A model generated the notes under the pieces. The model was not told the DNA's origin. It saw nothing but the letters and a program-made list of their open reading frames with translations, and made no database searches. Source: Promethearchaeota archaeon (GTDB lineage Archaea; Asgardarchaeota; Lokiarchaeia; Sigynarchaeales; SOKP01). Taken from it: DNA of 64,000 nucleotides. The DNA lies in the NCBI GenBank assembly GCA_019894875.1, contig JAGXNR010000005.1:13469-77468 (forward strand), given 5' to 3'. Both the position numbers and the translations under genes were made by a program. Below are positions 34,444 to 43,152 of the stretch, in pieces (the stretch's first letter is position 1; each line of letters opens with the position of its first letter).

Positions 34444-35766
34444 CTATTTGAATTTAGGTAAATAAGTTTTCTGCAACTCAATCATTTCATTGAATATATT
34501 TTCTGCCATTTCAAAGCTACCCACATTAGGATCAACCGCTAAACTAGCAATCGCAAGATCTTTTGACCTAGTTAATACGGCCTCAACACATAAATCCTGA
34601 ATTGTTGCTTCAATACGAAGGAGTGCTGCAATATTTTTCGGTAACGTCCCAACCTTGACACCATGAACACCATCTTTATCAACTGTTGCCGAACACTCGA
34701 GGATTAAGTCTTGCGGCAAATTTTCAACTATATTATCATTTGAAATGTTAACCGCAAATTCGTAGGAATTTTTATCATTAATTATCCCCTCTATTATAGG
34801 CACGGCTCTTTCTCCCGAACGCCTTTTGAATAGAATTCCCTCTTTTGGAAATGTTCCTTTTTTAAGTAGCTTATAATTTTTATCAAATATGTCATATATC
34901 TTATGTCCGCCACTATCCATCGAATCTATCCAATCAACCATATCTTGGGTATTTGTGAATTCTTCCCCAAATTGTAAATATTCTCCTATGTGGTTGTCTC
35001 CGGCATATGAAAAGTATCCAAATCTCTTATATATTTCAAAGGTAAGAGAAGAAAATTCAAATCTCCCCTCATTATCCTTAAAATATGGGAGAACTTTCTT
35101 ATTAAATTTTGACATTAAAGATTTTTTTGTAGATAAATCTTCTATTCCCAAGAGGAAGGTAAAGTGGTTAAGTCCACCGACTTTAAGCCTCAACTCTTTA
35201 ATAGGTTTATTTAACATGATCGGTAAGTGATGTGTCATGAATCCAATTTGATGACAAAGACCAACAAATTTTAATTTCTGCACGGTTCTTTTAATAGCTA
35301 GACACACTCTTGACATTGGATTTGAAAAATTAATGAAGAATGCGTTAGGGCAGATTTCTTCAGCATCTTTAACAATTTCAACGATGGAAGGTATTATTCT
35401 CCACGCATGGAACGTGCCCCCTGGTCCACCACACTCCCCTAAAATTTGTGTTGACCCATATTTTCTAGGTATATTATAATCTTGTCGCCATAATTTCATC
35501 CGATCTCCAATTTCAATCGAACTAATTATAAAATCTGCGTTTGAAAATGCGGTTTTTCTATCTAAAGTCATTTCAATATTGAATTTATTTTTAGATATTT
35601 CATTTTCAGCCAATAGTAGCTCATATATCATTTCCAATTTATCTTTATTTACATCATGAAGTACAACTGTAGAACCTTCCAGTTCATTACTCAAATAAAG
35701 ATCGTTAAACATTGGAAGTCCAAATGAAATTGATCCTGCTCCAACTAAAACAATTTTCTTTCCCAT
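34444..35766 (-). CDS. Glycoside hydrolase family 4 (NAD- and metal-dependent)
   Basis: The 440-residue protein begins with a Rossmann fold (KIVLVGAGSISFGLPMFNDL) and shows the GH4 marks: ADFIISSIEIGDR, the loop GECGGPGGTFHAWR, INFSNPMSRVCLAIKR, metal-binding Cys in GLCHQIGFM and His in GGLNHFTFLL. GH4 enzymes oxidise C3 of the sugar with bound NAD+ and cleave alpha- or beta-glycosides by elimination with Mn2+. The GGPGG loop resembles the alpha-galactosidase/alpha-glucosidase branch more than the phospho-glycosidases, but the sugar is not determinable. It is separated from the giant gene by 190 bases and has a long upstream intergenic region containing a hairpin. Confidence 0.88.
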   Translation of the reverse strand: MGKKIVLVGAGSISFGLPMFNDLYLSNELEGSTVVLHDVNKDKLEMIYELLLAENEISKNKFNIEMTLDRKTAFSNADFIISSIEIGDRMKLWRQDYNIPRKYGSTQILGECGGPGGTFHAWRIIPSIVEIVKDAEEICPNAFFINFSNPMSRVCLAIKRTVQKLKFVGLCHQIGFMTHHLPIMLNKPIKELRLKVGGLNHFTFLLGIEDLSTKKSLMSKFNKKVLPYFKDNEGRFEFSSLTFEIYKRFGYFSYAGDNHIGEYLQFGEEFTNTQDMVDWIDSMDSGGHKIYDIFDKNYKLLKKGTFPKEGILFKRRSGERAVPIIEGIINDKNSYEFAVNISNDNIVENLPQDLILECSATVDKDGVHGVKVGTLPKNIAALLRIEATIQDLCVEAVLTRSKDLAIASLAVDPNVGSFEMAENIFNEMIELQKTYLPKFK

Positions 35767-35943
35767 CCGTTAAAATCTCCAAAATCATAACATATTCAGA
35801 TTGAGTTTAATTAAGACAGTATTGAATTAAAAAATTATTATAAGTCTTCTTTCAAGATTTCCTCATACACCCTTATCAATTTATAATCTTTTTGATGACA
35901 TGTGGGAAATGTATGGGCAAAGTTTAAATATTACTTCTAACAT

Positions 35944-36034
35944 CTCATTATTAATGAGTTTTCACAATAATACTATGGATCATTGTGGTGGTTTTACATT
36001 ATCAGTAAAACCGGTAATAATCCGTAGTATTATT
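35944..36034. repeat. Long imperfect inverted repeat (hairpin) with adjacent 15-base palindrome
   Basis: Left arm 35966-35997 and right arm 36005-36034 pair over nearly 30 positions. There are 15 outer pairs beginning AATAATACTA/TAGTATTATT, one mismatch, 4-5 pairs, a small internal loop, and 8 inner pairs GGTTTTAC/GTAAAACC, closing a 7-base loop ATTATCA. Immediately left lies the perfect palindrome CTCATTA-T-TAATGAG (35944-35958). There is no coding capacity. It lies in a 420-base gap between the divergent GH4 gene and a 56-residue gene (36187). It could be a structured RNA, a miniature transposable element or a regulator site. The remainder of the gap is AT-rich without other recognisable features. 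Confidence 0.75.
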
Positions 36035-36186
36035 AAGAGAGAATAAATCTTTCTGACTTTTTTCTTATAATTTTTACTGATTTGTTCTCTTTTATGATTA
36101 CTTCTCAATAAAGATTATTCGAAATTGGCTTAGAGAAAGATTTTTTTTCCAAGTGAATGAACTCAATAAAAAAAAAGAGGTGAAAA

Positions 36187-36357
36187 ATGGTGGAAAAAGA
36201 ATCAGATACTGAGGATCTGATATTGGATTATTATAAAGATTGGGATTCTTCTAAAGCTCCAGTGATGTTAGTTTTTGATAGTTCTACTGATTTTACTGAA
36301 AATATCGATAATGTTGATGAAAAATCACGAGCTTATCTTAAGAAGAAATATTGGTGA
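36187..36357 (+). CDS. Small acidic protein of 56 residues
   Basis: ATG at 36187 is preceded by the strong ribosome binding site GAGGTG at 6-base spacing and the frame ends at TGA 36355-36357, with a second TGA directly after. The product begins MVEKESDTEDLILDYYKDW, has a central VMLVFDSSTDF and ends AYLKKKYW. The N-terminal part is very acidic and the end basic. No family is recognised. The double stop and good ribosome binding site argue that it is real. It stands 150 bases after the long hairpin, which could be part of its leader. Confidence 0.65.
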   Translation: MVEKESDTEDLILDYYKDWDSSKAPVMLVFDSSTDFTENIDNVDEKSRAYLKKKYW

Positions 36358-36388
36358 TGATTGTCCCAACGGAATTTTTTTTATTTTT

Positions 36389-36874
36389 TTATTCTTTTTT
36401 TATTAACCTTTTCATAATCTCTTCTAACATTTTAGGTGGTGGAGGTACATTATCTAATATTTCAGTTACATACCCAAACAATTTTCTTGTATCATAATAT
36501 ACAAATCTATTTGTTGGAAGCACACCACTAATCATTCGTTTTAATCCCTTTGCATCCCATTTCTTAGCTTCTTTCTCGATATCGGTCACCAAAATACCAA
36601 CATGATGAATTCCACCTTCAGGATTCTTCTCTAGAAACTCAGAATAAATAGATTTATCATCTAACGGTTGAAATAATTCTATCATAGTACTACCAATATT
36701 CGCAAATCCTACTTTTATTTTTAGGGGTTCAGTAAGTTCCTCAATAAATGTATTGACCTCAACAATTGAATCAACTATTCTTATATCTGACATCCCATAA
36801 AGATCCTTAATTTTTTCTGCTACTTTTGAAAAATCTTTATATACCACTCCTATATGATGTAAGTGTTCAAACAT
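36389..36874 (-). CDS. VOC-superfamily, methylmalonyl-CoA-epimerase-like protein (second copy)
   Basis: The 161-residue protein has the two VOC modules: LHHIGVVYKDFSKVAEKI at the start and GGIHHVGILVTDIEKEAKKW in the middle. GYVTEI supplies the last ligand. Metal ligands H, H and E are in the expected places. It is longer than the 13326 paralogue through a 20-residue C-terminal helix (PPPPKMLEEIMKRLIKK). It may act on methylmalonyl-CoA or another substrate. It is convergent with the small gene at 36187 (31 bases between stops) and lies 110 bases downstream of the aminotransferase gene on the same strand. Confidence 0.75.
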   Translation of the reverse strand: MFEHLHHIGVVYKDFSKVAEKIKDLYGMSDIRIVDSIVEVNTFIEELTEPLKIKVGFANIGSTMIELFQPLDDKSIYSEFLEKNPEGGIHHVGILVTDIEKEAKKWDAKGLKRMISGVLPTNRFVYYDTRKLFGYVTEILDNVPPPPKMLEEIMKRLIKKE

Positions 36875-36983
36875 TAGTAATCAATATCCTTTTTTTTTTA
36901 AATTCTTTTATTGGAATAGAGGTTTTTAATAAAAATATTATAAACTCCCTTAATAATTTAGACCTAACTAATAACCTTGGTTT

Positions 36984-38165
36984 TTATTTGAGTAATGTTT
37001 CTATTCTTTCTAAAGCTTCTTTTATTCTTTCTTCTGGTTGAGTTAATGCAAATCTAACAAATCCCTCCCCATATTCCCCAAAACCCGTTCCAGGTGTAAG
37101 TATTACTCCTATATCCAGTAATTTTTTGACAAATTCAAAACAAGTCATTTCACGGAATTTCTCAGGAATTTGCGTCCACACATAAAAAGTTGCCTTTGGT
37201 AAATCAGTTTTCCAACCAATGTTATTCAAACCATTAACAAGAAGATTTCTTCGATTTTCATAAATTTCTATACTTTTAGCAACGATAGCTGGTTTTTGAT
37301 TTGATTTATATTCCTGTAATCCTTTGGTTACGGCTTTTTGGATAAATATAGGACCACCAGAGTCGATTTGAGATTTGACTTTCCGTAAACCTTCAATTAT
37401 TTCAGCGTTTCCCGCCACCCAACCGCAACGAAATCCCGTCATATTAAACATTTTTGACGTACTATTTATTTCAACATGTTGATTATTCACTTGTAAGATA
37501 CTCGGTGCAATATAGTCTTCAAAAGTAAATTCAGAATATGGATTATCATACACAATGATAAAATTATAGTCTTCTGCATAATCAGAAACTTTTTTTAAAA
37601 AATCCATTGGTACAATAGCCCCCGTTGGGTTATTTGGATAATTTAAATACATTAATTTTGCCTTCTTTAGAATTTTTCTGTCAATTCTCTCTAAATCTGG
37701 AAGGAATCCATTCTCTTTTTCTAAGGGCATTAAATAAGGTTTACCATCACAGAGTTTAGTAGCACCATTTATATACACAGGATAACCCGGATTAGGACAT
37801 AATACTGTATCTCCCGGATTAATAAAAGCTCGTGCGATATTAGCAACACCTTCTTTACCACCCATAACATGGGTAATTTCTGTTTTAGGATTTAGATTTA
37901 TGCCATATCTTACCTTATTCCATCGTGCAACTTCTTCTCGAAAGAATTCTTCTCCCATACTTGAGGGATAGTTCTGATTCTCCGGATTCCTTGCTTGTTC
38001 AATCATCTCTTGAACTATTATTTCGGGGGTTGTTAGATCCGGATCCCCTATTCCTAACGGGATAAAATCTACCCCTTCCTTGCGCTTTTCTGCAATAAGT
38101 TGCTCAATCTCAACAAAGATGTATTTCGGTAAGGTTTTTACCCTTTCAGCATACTCCAATTTCAT
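36984..38165 (-). CDS. Class I/II aminotransferase, LL-diaminopimelate-aminotransferase-like
   Basis: This PLP enzyme of about 393 residues starts MKLEYAERVKTLPKYIFVEI, closely like DapL-type and archaeal aspartate-type aminotransferases. Markers are GIGDPDLTTPEIIVQ, the glycine-rich HVMGGKEGVANIARAFINPGD, YLNYPNNPTGAI (Asn and Pro at the PLP phosphate site), IVYDNPYSEF, the Schiff-base lysine in STSKMFNMTGFRCGW and VRFALTQPEERI. The likely reaction is transfer of an amino group between glutamate and a keto acid, possibly tetrahydrodipicolinate in lysine synthesis. An ATG four codons upstream (38177) is possible, but MKLEY aligns with the family start. Confidence 0.85.
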   Translation of the reverse strand: MKLEYAERVKTLPKYIFVEIEQLIAEKRKEGVDFIPLGIGDPDLTTPEIIVQEMIEQARNPENQNYPSSMGEEFFREEVARWNKVRYGINLNPKTEITHVMGGKEGVANIARAFINPGDTVLCPNPGYPVYINGATKLCDGKPYLMPLEKENGFLPDLERIDRKILKKAKLMYLNYPNNPTGAIVPMDFLKKVSDYAEDYNFIIVYDNPYSEFTFEDYIAPSILQVNNQHVEINSTSKMFNMTGFRCGWVAGNAEIIEGLRKVKSQIDSGGPIFIQKAVTKGLQEYKSNQKPAIVAKSIEIYENRRNLLVNGLNNIGWKTDLPKATFYVWTQIPEKFREMTCFEFVKKLLDIGVILTPGTGFGEYGEGFVRFALTQPEERIKEALERIETLLK

Positions 38166-38365
38166 AGTAGTAACCATTTCATCAAAAGTTAGTTAAACGT
38201 GTAAACATAATCATTTTTAAAATGATAAAAATTTTTTGCTTAGAATAACAATAACTCTTTAATCCTACAACAGAACGAAAAGGTATAAGAAGTCTTTACG
38301 ATGTAGACTGTTCTACTAAGGAATTTTTTCCAAAACCCAAAGAAGTAAGATTAAAATAAAATTAA

Positions 38366-38530
38366 CTAATCATTGCGCATTTGAAGTTCACGCTTATAAG
38401 ATCTAATTCGATTTTGAATAAGCAAAACAGGTTTAGATTCCCTCGAGATTCCATAATTCTTAAGAATCGATTCTAAAAGCCGTATTGAGTTTTCTAATAA
38501 ACTTTTTCTCTCCCCGATTTTATTTACCAT
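38366..38530 (-). CDS. Small basic protein of 54 residues
   Basis: On the minus strand an ATG at 38528-38530 follows the ribosome binding site GGGGGATG with 5-6 bases spacing, and the frame runs to TAG at 38366-38368. The product begins MVNKIGERKSLLENSIRLLE and ends KRELQMRND. It looks like two amphipathic helices with many Arg and Lys. No family is recognised. The strong ribosome binding site supports it. It occupies the middle of the gap 38178-38725, whose flanks hold only AT-rich DNA and a short coding-like stretch at 38255-38359. Confidence 0.6.
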   Translation of the reverse strand: MVNKIGERKSLLENSIRLLESILKNYGISRESKPVLLIQNRIRSYKRELQMRND

Positions 38531-38725
38531 TTTTCATCCCCCAAGACCTTGTAGTTTCTATTAGAAATAGAATTACCGATCTTAAAAATTGAAAGAGTCA
38601 AATAATTTTGTATAATTCTATTGGAGTGGATAACTAAAACGAATTATTTCTCGAAAAATAATTAAATTATTGAATCTTTTCTGGTTTAACCACAACTATA
38701 GTATTACTTAGCTTAGGAAATTAAA

Positions 38726-39823
38726 ATGAACGATAAATTATGGAATGGTGTAGCAAAGAACATCGTTAAAGCAGGAGTTTTTCCCGTTGCTATATCTAAT
38801 TCATTAATTGAGATACTTCAAGAGCTATTAACTGAGGAACAAGCGAAATTCGTATTGGTATTCAAAAAATCATCAATGACGCTTGAGCAAATTAAGCAAG
38901 AAACAGATATGGATGAAGATTCTATATTACAAATGCTCGAAACTCTGATGTATAATGGTATAATTATCGGTGCAATGAGTAGGAGTGCTAAGGTAATGGT
39001 TTATAGGCTCATGGGACCATTTCCCGGTATTTTCGAATATACCAATTTAAGAGGGGAAACAGATGAGAAACATGTTAAACTCGCTAAATTATTTGAAAAG
39101 ATGCATTCAGAAAGAAATGAAATGACCCCAGAAATTTACGAAGCTATGAAAGAAACCTTTAAAACTATGCCCCCCACTGATAGAACCTTACCTGTCGAAA
39201 AAGAAGTAGAAGTGGGAACCGAAAGCGTAATGCCCTTTGAGGATGTATCTAAATATATTGAGGAATATGATGATATTGCTTTAGCTCATTGTTATTGCCG
39301 ACATCACAAAGATCTGGTAAACGATCCATGTAAATTAGGAGCATCAAAACAAAACTGTTTTCTTCTTGACAAAAGTGCTGTGTTTGCTATTGAAAAAGAA
39401 TTCGGCAGGCGTATTTCTAAGGAAGAAGCTTTAAATATTTTAAGAGAAGCAGAAGACCAAGGTCTGGTTCATAAGGTATTTCATGTTCATTCGGATGTTA
39501 ACAGAGGGATAGAAGCGATTTGTAATTGCTGCAAATGTTGTTGTGGAATAATAGGGATGTATCGTGGAGGTGCTATGCCATTACACACCGTATCTTCATA
39601 TCTTGCAGAAGTAGATGAAGAATTATGTGTAGGATGTGGAACCTGCCTTGAGATGTGCCCGATGGAAACGATTTATGCTAAAGATAATATAGCTATTGTT
39701 GATATAGATAAATGTATTGGATGTGGGGTATGTGCTCACCATTGCCCTGAAGAAGCAATACATCTGAAGAGAACTGGCCCCAGAGATGTAATTATTCCTC
39801 CTAAATCAGCAGAAGCGAATTAA
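38726..39823 (+). CDS. Fe-S protein: helix-turn-helix-like N-terminus with two C-terminal 4Fe-4S clusters
   Basis: The 365-residue protein has a helical N-terminal third that reads like a winged helix (SMTLEQIKQETDMDEDSILQMLETLM). A central Cys-rich part follows with CYCRHHKD, CKLGASKQNC and ICNCCKCCCGII, and then two bacterial-type ferredoxin motifs, CVGCGTCLEMCP and CIGCGVCAHHCP. Proteins of this layout are frequent in anaerobic archaea and bacteria and are thought to be redox or sensory ferredoxin proteins. The number of cysteines allows at least three clusters. It is a single gene; the partner is unknown. Start is the ATG at 38726. Confidence 0.85.
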   Translation: MNDKLWNGVAKNIVKAGVFPVAISNSLIEILQELLTEEQAKFVLVFKKSSMTLEQIKQETDMDEDSILQMLETLMYNGIIIGAMSRSAKVMVYRLMGPFPGIFEYTNLRGETDEKHVKLAKLFEKMHSERNEMTPEIYEAMKETFKTMPPTDRTLPVEKEVEVGTESVMPFEDVSKYIEEYDDIALAHCYCRHHKDLVNDPCKLGASKQNCFLLDKSAVFAIEKEFGRRISKEEALNILREAEDQGLVHKVFHVHSDVNRGIEAICNCCKCCCGIIGMYRGGAMPLHTVSSYLAEVDEELCVGCGTCLEMCPMETIYAKDNIAIVDIDKCIGCGVCAHHCPEEAIHLKRTGPRDVIIPPKSAEAN

Positions 39824-39913
39824 TACTATAAAAATAATTTATATTTCAATTTTCTTTAATCAACCCTAATTCCTTCTTCTATAAGCACTACTATTTCGAT
39901 AGATTTATAGCGT

Positions 39914-41698
39914 TTAGCTTTTCATCCAAAGAAATGCATCTTCTTTAGTATCTACCAAATTATTCTTACCTTTTAAATGACTATTCCAGGGAAAGGTTTT
40001 TGGATCAAAAAGCCCTATCCCTGAATCTGTCCACCATTCAATCCGTTGTTTTATCATTTCAAATGACCTGTAATCCCAAACATTATAGGAAGTGTAGCAT
40101 TGGAATGTATCCATTTCTCTCATAGATCGATAGATTTTTTGAGCTATTCTATATTTACGTCTTTCAGAGTCAAGAGAATGATGTTTAAAAAGTAGATTTA
40201 AAATTTCTGTCGCTTCTTGAATACTTTTTAATGGTTCTAGGACCTCTTTTTGTTGTTCAATTACCATCTTTAAAATTTCATTGCTTTCTTTTAATTTATT
40301 GCCATCAAAGCTTCTCCAAAAATCTTCAAGTAATTGAATTGCATTTATAATGTCCTGTTTTTCCTTCATAGAAGATGAGAGCAAACCCGCAACTTCGCTG
40401 ATAACATCATTACCTGCTATTTCAGGATTCCAAAGATATCTACCAAAAGCATAATCATCAATAAAACGTGTTTTAGGTAATACCCTATATCCTACCATAC
40501 CTTTCAAATTTGAACCTAATGCTTGAATTGAATCTGATATTCGTTCTTTTAACAAATTTATATGAGGTTTTGGAAAAATCAATTGATTTTCCACACCACC
40601 TTCAGGATCAATTAAAAATACAAAATCATATACCTCGTAACCTTGATCTATAGCCATTTTTAGTGTTTTTCTAGTTATGTCTAAAATCTTAACTTCTTTT
40701 GGAATTTTCGAAAATAATTGATCACGGAGCCCCTTAATTGGTGGTATGTCAAAATGCTCTTTAATATTCGCAAACCAAGTCACAAAAAAGAGTTGCTCTG
40801 AATTTCCGTTTTCCTTAATAAACTTTAAGTGTTCAACAATCAGATCGGCAAGATTGTTTCTACAATATTCACAATTACATCCACCACCCTCGAATGAAAT
40901 CGAAGCATGACTCGAAACGTTTTTGAATCTTTTAAGTGAGTATTTAAGGAGTTTATCCCCAATTTCTTTTCCTTTTTGGGAGCAATGGGTAATACCATGA
41001 TAAAGATAGATTTCTGCTCTAATATCTGGAAATTTAATCCATAACTCGGTGGGAAGTGCATCAAAAACATATAATAAAATAATTTCAAGACCTATATCTG
41101 TTGCATATGTAAATAATTTCTCGTAAACATCATATTTCCACGAATTTTTTTCCAATTCTTCATAATCAGGATGATATATTACTAACGCAGTCATTAGAAA
41201 CATAACTGAGGTGTAATTAAATGATCGAAGCCTATTAAAGTATCTTTTCCACTGTGAAAGCGTCCAATTTTCAGTAGAAAGATCACCTAACCCATAAGGC
41301 ATATTTACCATCATACAACGTGTTTCAAAGAATGGACTCTCAAAAATATTCCAGTTAATTGAAAAAGGATCTTGTGTTTGCTGTTCCTTTAACTTCATAT
41401 ATAGGTGATATACTCCATTTGCAAGACCTCGATCTCCTACGGCTAAAATAAAAATCTGTTTTTCAGTATTTTGAATATCTTTATTATCCCTATAAATTAC
41501 AAAATCATCATATTTTTTCAGGAAATTCGCTTTATTTAAATTTAATTTTTTAATTTCTATTGAATTATTTTGCATTGTAAGAAAATTAAAAACGCTATTT
41601 GAATTTGGATCTGCTTCTCCAATCCAACTCACCAAAACCTTAATAGCTTGTTCAATTTGCGTGCTCTTATTATTATTATAATTAATTTTGTAACTCAT
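39914..41698 (-). CDS. Putative glycosidase (TIM-barrel, GH67/GH20-like architecture)
   Basis: The 594-residue protein has an N-terminal alpha/beta domain ending ILAVGDRGLANGVYHLYMKL. This matches the small domain that precedes the barrel in GH20, GH67 and GH84 enzymes, where LG-x-R-G-x-x-Y/x-x-L is typical. The barrel segment begins FETRCMMVNMPYGLGDLSTENW and contains NYTSVMFLM, GLEIILLYVFDALP and HASISFEGGGCNCEYC, which places a Glu at the end of a strand as possible catalytic residue. A C-terminal helical domain follows. No signal peptide is present. Family assignment is uncertain. Substrates with N-acetyl or uronic groups are plausible. Confidence 0.5.
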   Translation of the reverse strand: MSYKINYNNNKSTQIEQAIKVLVSWIGEADPNSNSVFNFLTMQNNSIEIKKLNLNKANFLKKYDDFVIYRDNKDIQNTEKQIFILAVGDRGLANGVYHLYMKLKEQQTQDPFSINWNIFESPFFETRCMMVNMPYGLGDLSTENWTLSQWKRYFNRLRSFNYTSVMFLMTALVIYHPDYEELEKNSWKYDVYEKLFTYATDIGLEIILLYVFDALPTELWIKFPDIRAEIYLYHGITHCSQKGKEIGDKLLKYSLKRFKNVSSHASISFEGGGCNCEYCRNNLADLIVEHLKFIKENGNSEQLFFVTWFANIKEHFDIPPIKGLRDQLFSKIPKEVKILDITRKTLKMAIDQGYEVYDFVFLIDPEGGVENQLIFPKPHINLLKERISDSIQALGSNLKGMVGYRVLPKTRFIDDYAFGRYLWNPEIAGNDVISEVAGLLSSSMKEKQDIINAIQLLEDFWRSFDGNKLKESNEILKMVIEQQKEVLEPLKSIQEATEILNLLFKHHSLDSERRKYRIAQKIYRSMREMDTFQCYTSYNVWDYRSFEMIKQRIEWWTDSGIGLFDPKTFPWNSHLKGKNNLVDTKEDAFLWMKS

Positions 41699-41800
41699 TT
41701 CTTTTCACTTTTTTAAAATATTGTTTAAATTTTTATTTCAATTTACGTTAATTCTTTTTATTATTTAATTTAAATTGAATCAATATTAAGAGGAATAATA

Positions 41801-42628
41801 ATGAGCGAAAAAAATTATGTTTTAGTTGAAGAAAATGAAGATCAAACGATAACAACCATTAAGTTGAATCGCTTAGAGAAAAGAAACGCGTTAAATTGGG
41901 ATGTAATAAATGGTTTAGAAGATGCAATCGAAGAGGCAGAACGTTCAAAAACCCGAGTTATCATCATTACTGGTGCATCCGATTATTTTAGTGCAGGAAT
42001 TGATTTAAATACCCTCTCGGGTCGAGATAGTTCTGGAGGGGAAAGAAATCCTGATTTAAATACACCCCCTCATTTTCGATATAACTTAAATACGAGATTT
42101 CACCCTTTGGTAGTAAAAATTGGGAAAATTGAAAAGCCTTTTATTGCTAGAATTGAAGGATTCTGCTTAGGTTTAGGTTTTGAGTTAGCACTTGCTTGTG
42201 ATTTTCGATTCTGCCTAGAAAATGCTTCATTCAGCATGCCCGAAGTAAAAGTAGGAATTATTCCTGACGTTTCCGGGACAACAAGACTTACTCGTCTTTG
42301 TGGAATATCACATGCCAAAGATATTGCCTTAACGGGAAGGATTTTTGATGGTATTGAAGCTTTTAGAATGGGTGTTGTTAATGGTGTAGCGAAGGATAGG
42401 GAAAAATTAGACACATTGGTAAAAAAATATACAGATGAATTAATTGGAAGTGCCCCGCTGGCTGTTGGAATGGGTAAACGGCTAATTGACTCTATATATG
42501 GTCAACATCTTGAATTCGGCTTAGAAATGGAAGGACTTGCAAATTCCCAATTATTAACCTCAAAAGATTTTATGACAGGCGTGATGGCTAGAATCCAAAA
42601 GAAAAAACCAGAATGGCAAGGTAAATAA
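41801..42628 (+). CDS. Enoyl-CoA hydratase/isomerase (crotonase family)
   Basis: The 275-residue protein has the crotonase core. NRLEKRNALNWDVINGLEDA is followed by the oxyanion-hole segment DYFSAGIDLNTLSG, IARIEGFCLGLGFELALACDFRFC and MPEVKVGIIPDVSGTTRL. A catalytic-type Glu lies in MPEVKVGI. The other Glu (usually in the GG-x-x-E context) is replaced by LGFELAL, where E is present. The reaction is hydration or isomerisation of an enoyl-CoA. The ribosome binding site is AGAGGA. It has a paralogue at 59772. It stands alone and may work with the acyl-CoA dehydrogenase at 12031. Confidence 0.88.
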   Translation: MSEKNYVLVEENEDQTITTIKLNRLEKRNALNWDVINGLEDAIEEAERSKTRVIIITGASDYFSAGIDLNTLSGRDSSGGERNPDLNTPPHFRYNLNTRFHPLVVKIGKIEKPFIARIEGFCLGLGFELALACDFRFCLENASFSMPEVKVGIIPDVSGTTRLTRLCGISHAKDIALTGRIFDGIEAFRMGVVNGVAKDREKLDTLVKKYTDELIGSAPLAVGMGKRLIDSIYGQHLEFGLEMEGLANSQLLTSKDFMTGVMARIQKKKPEWQGK

Positions 42629-42673
42629 AACAGACATTCGTAAGAAATGAATTTATAAAGGAAATTAGTATGG

Positions 42674-42829
42674 TTAAGCTTGATGTGTAAGTTCTAAATA
42701 GTTTTGAATTATTTTATTATGAAACTGTTTTGGTTGAATTTGTAATTCTTCGCTTAACCAAATTTTATTTAAAATTTCATCACGCGAAATCTCCAATCTT
42801 ATATCATAAGCTATTTCTTTTTCCGACAC
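42674..42829 (-). pseudogene. Short frame resembling the C-terminal end of a NUDIX-like protein
   Basis: The minus strand has 51 codons from a possible GTG (42827-42829) to TAA (42674-42676), including IAYDIRLEISRDEILNKIWL. The strand-turn-DEIL-x-K-x-W-L-S pattern recalls the last strand and helix of NUDIX hydrolases, whose Nudix box would lie upstream and is absent. The frame is open for ten more codons upstream without ATG. It is probably a relic; a small gene cannot be excluded. Confidence 0.25.
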
Positions 42830-43152
42830 AATTGAGTAACAATAATACTTGTATTTAAATTAGTGTATAATGAAAAAAAGATAAACATGTTAATTATTAA
42901 CGCATTAATATACTACAGGTTCATTAGTATAGTAGCTTTTTAACCCATAACTCTACATAAATTTAAAGTAAATTTGATTTATTCATTTTTAAAATATAAG
43001 TCATTGAATTTTTTACCCCAAATTAATTAATGTTGAATAACCCATTAATAAAATTTTGTATGGAAACTATATAGATCTAAAGAATTATATAGCGTTCTGC
43101 TTAAAAGTCATGAAATTAATACTAAATTAACCAACAATTTTTTCTGATTTAC
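42830..43152. other. AT-rich intergenic region before the phosphate module
   Basis: No gene is visible on either strand. TATA-like strings occur at about 43065-43072 and 43085-43091, 60-85 bases before the first gene of the phosphate module, suitable for a promoter. Nothing else is recognisable. Confidence 0.3.

Noticed and set aside
36354..36380. C-box-like TGATGA suggesting a C/D box RNA
   Set aside because: It is formed by the double stop of the small gene, and no matching D box (CTGA) lies at the proper distance.
38255..38359. Plus-strand stretch of 34 sense codons ending RSLYDVDCSTKEFF-like sequence before TAA
   Set aside because: It looks weakly coding, possibly the end of a lost gene, but lacks a start codon and a family match, so it was not listed as a feature.
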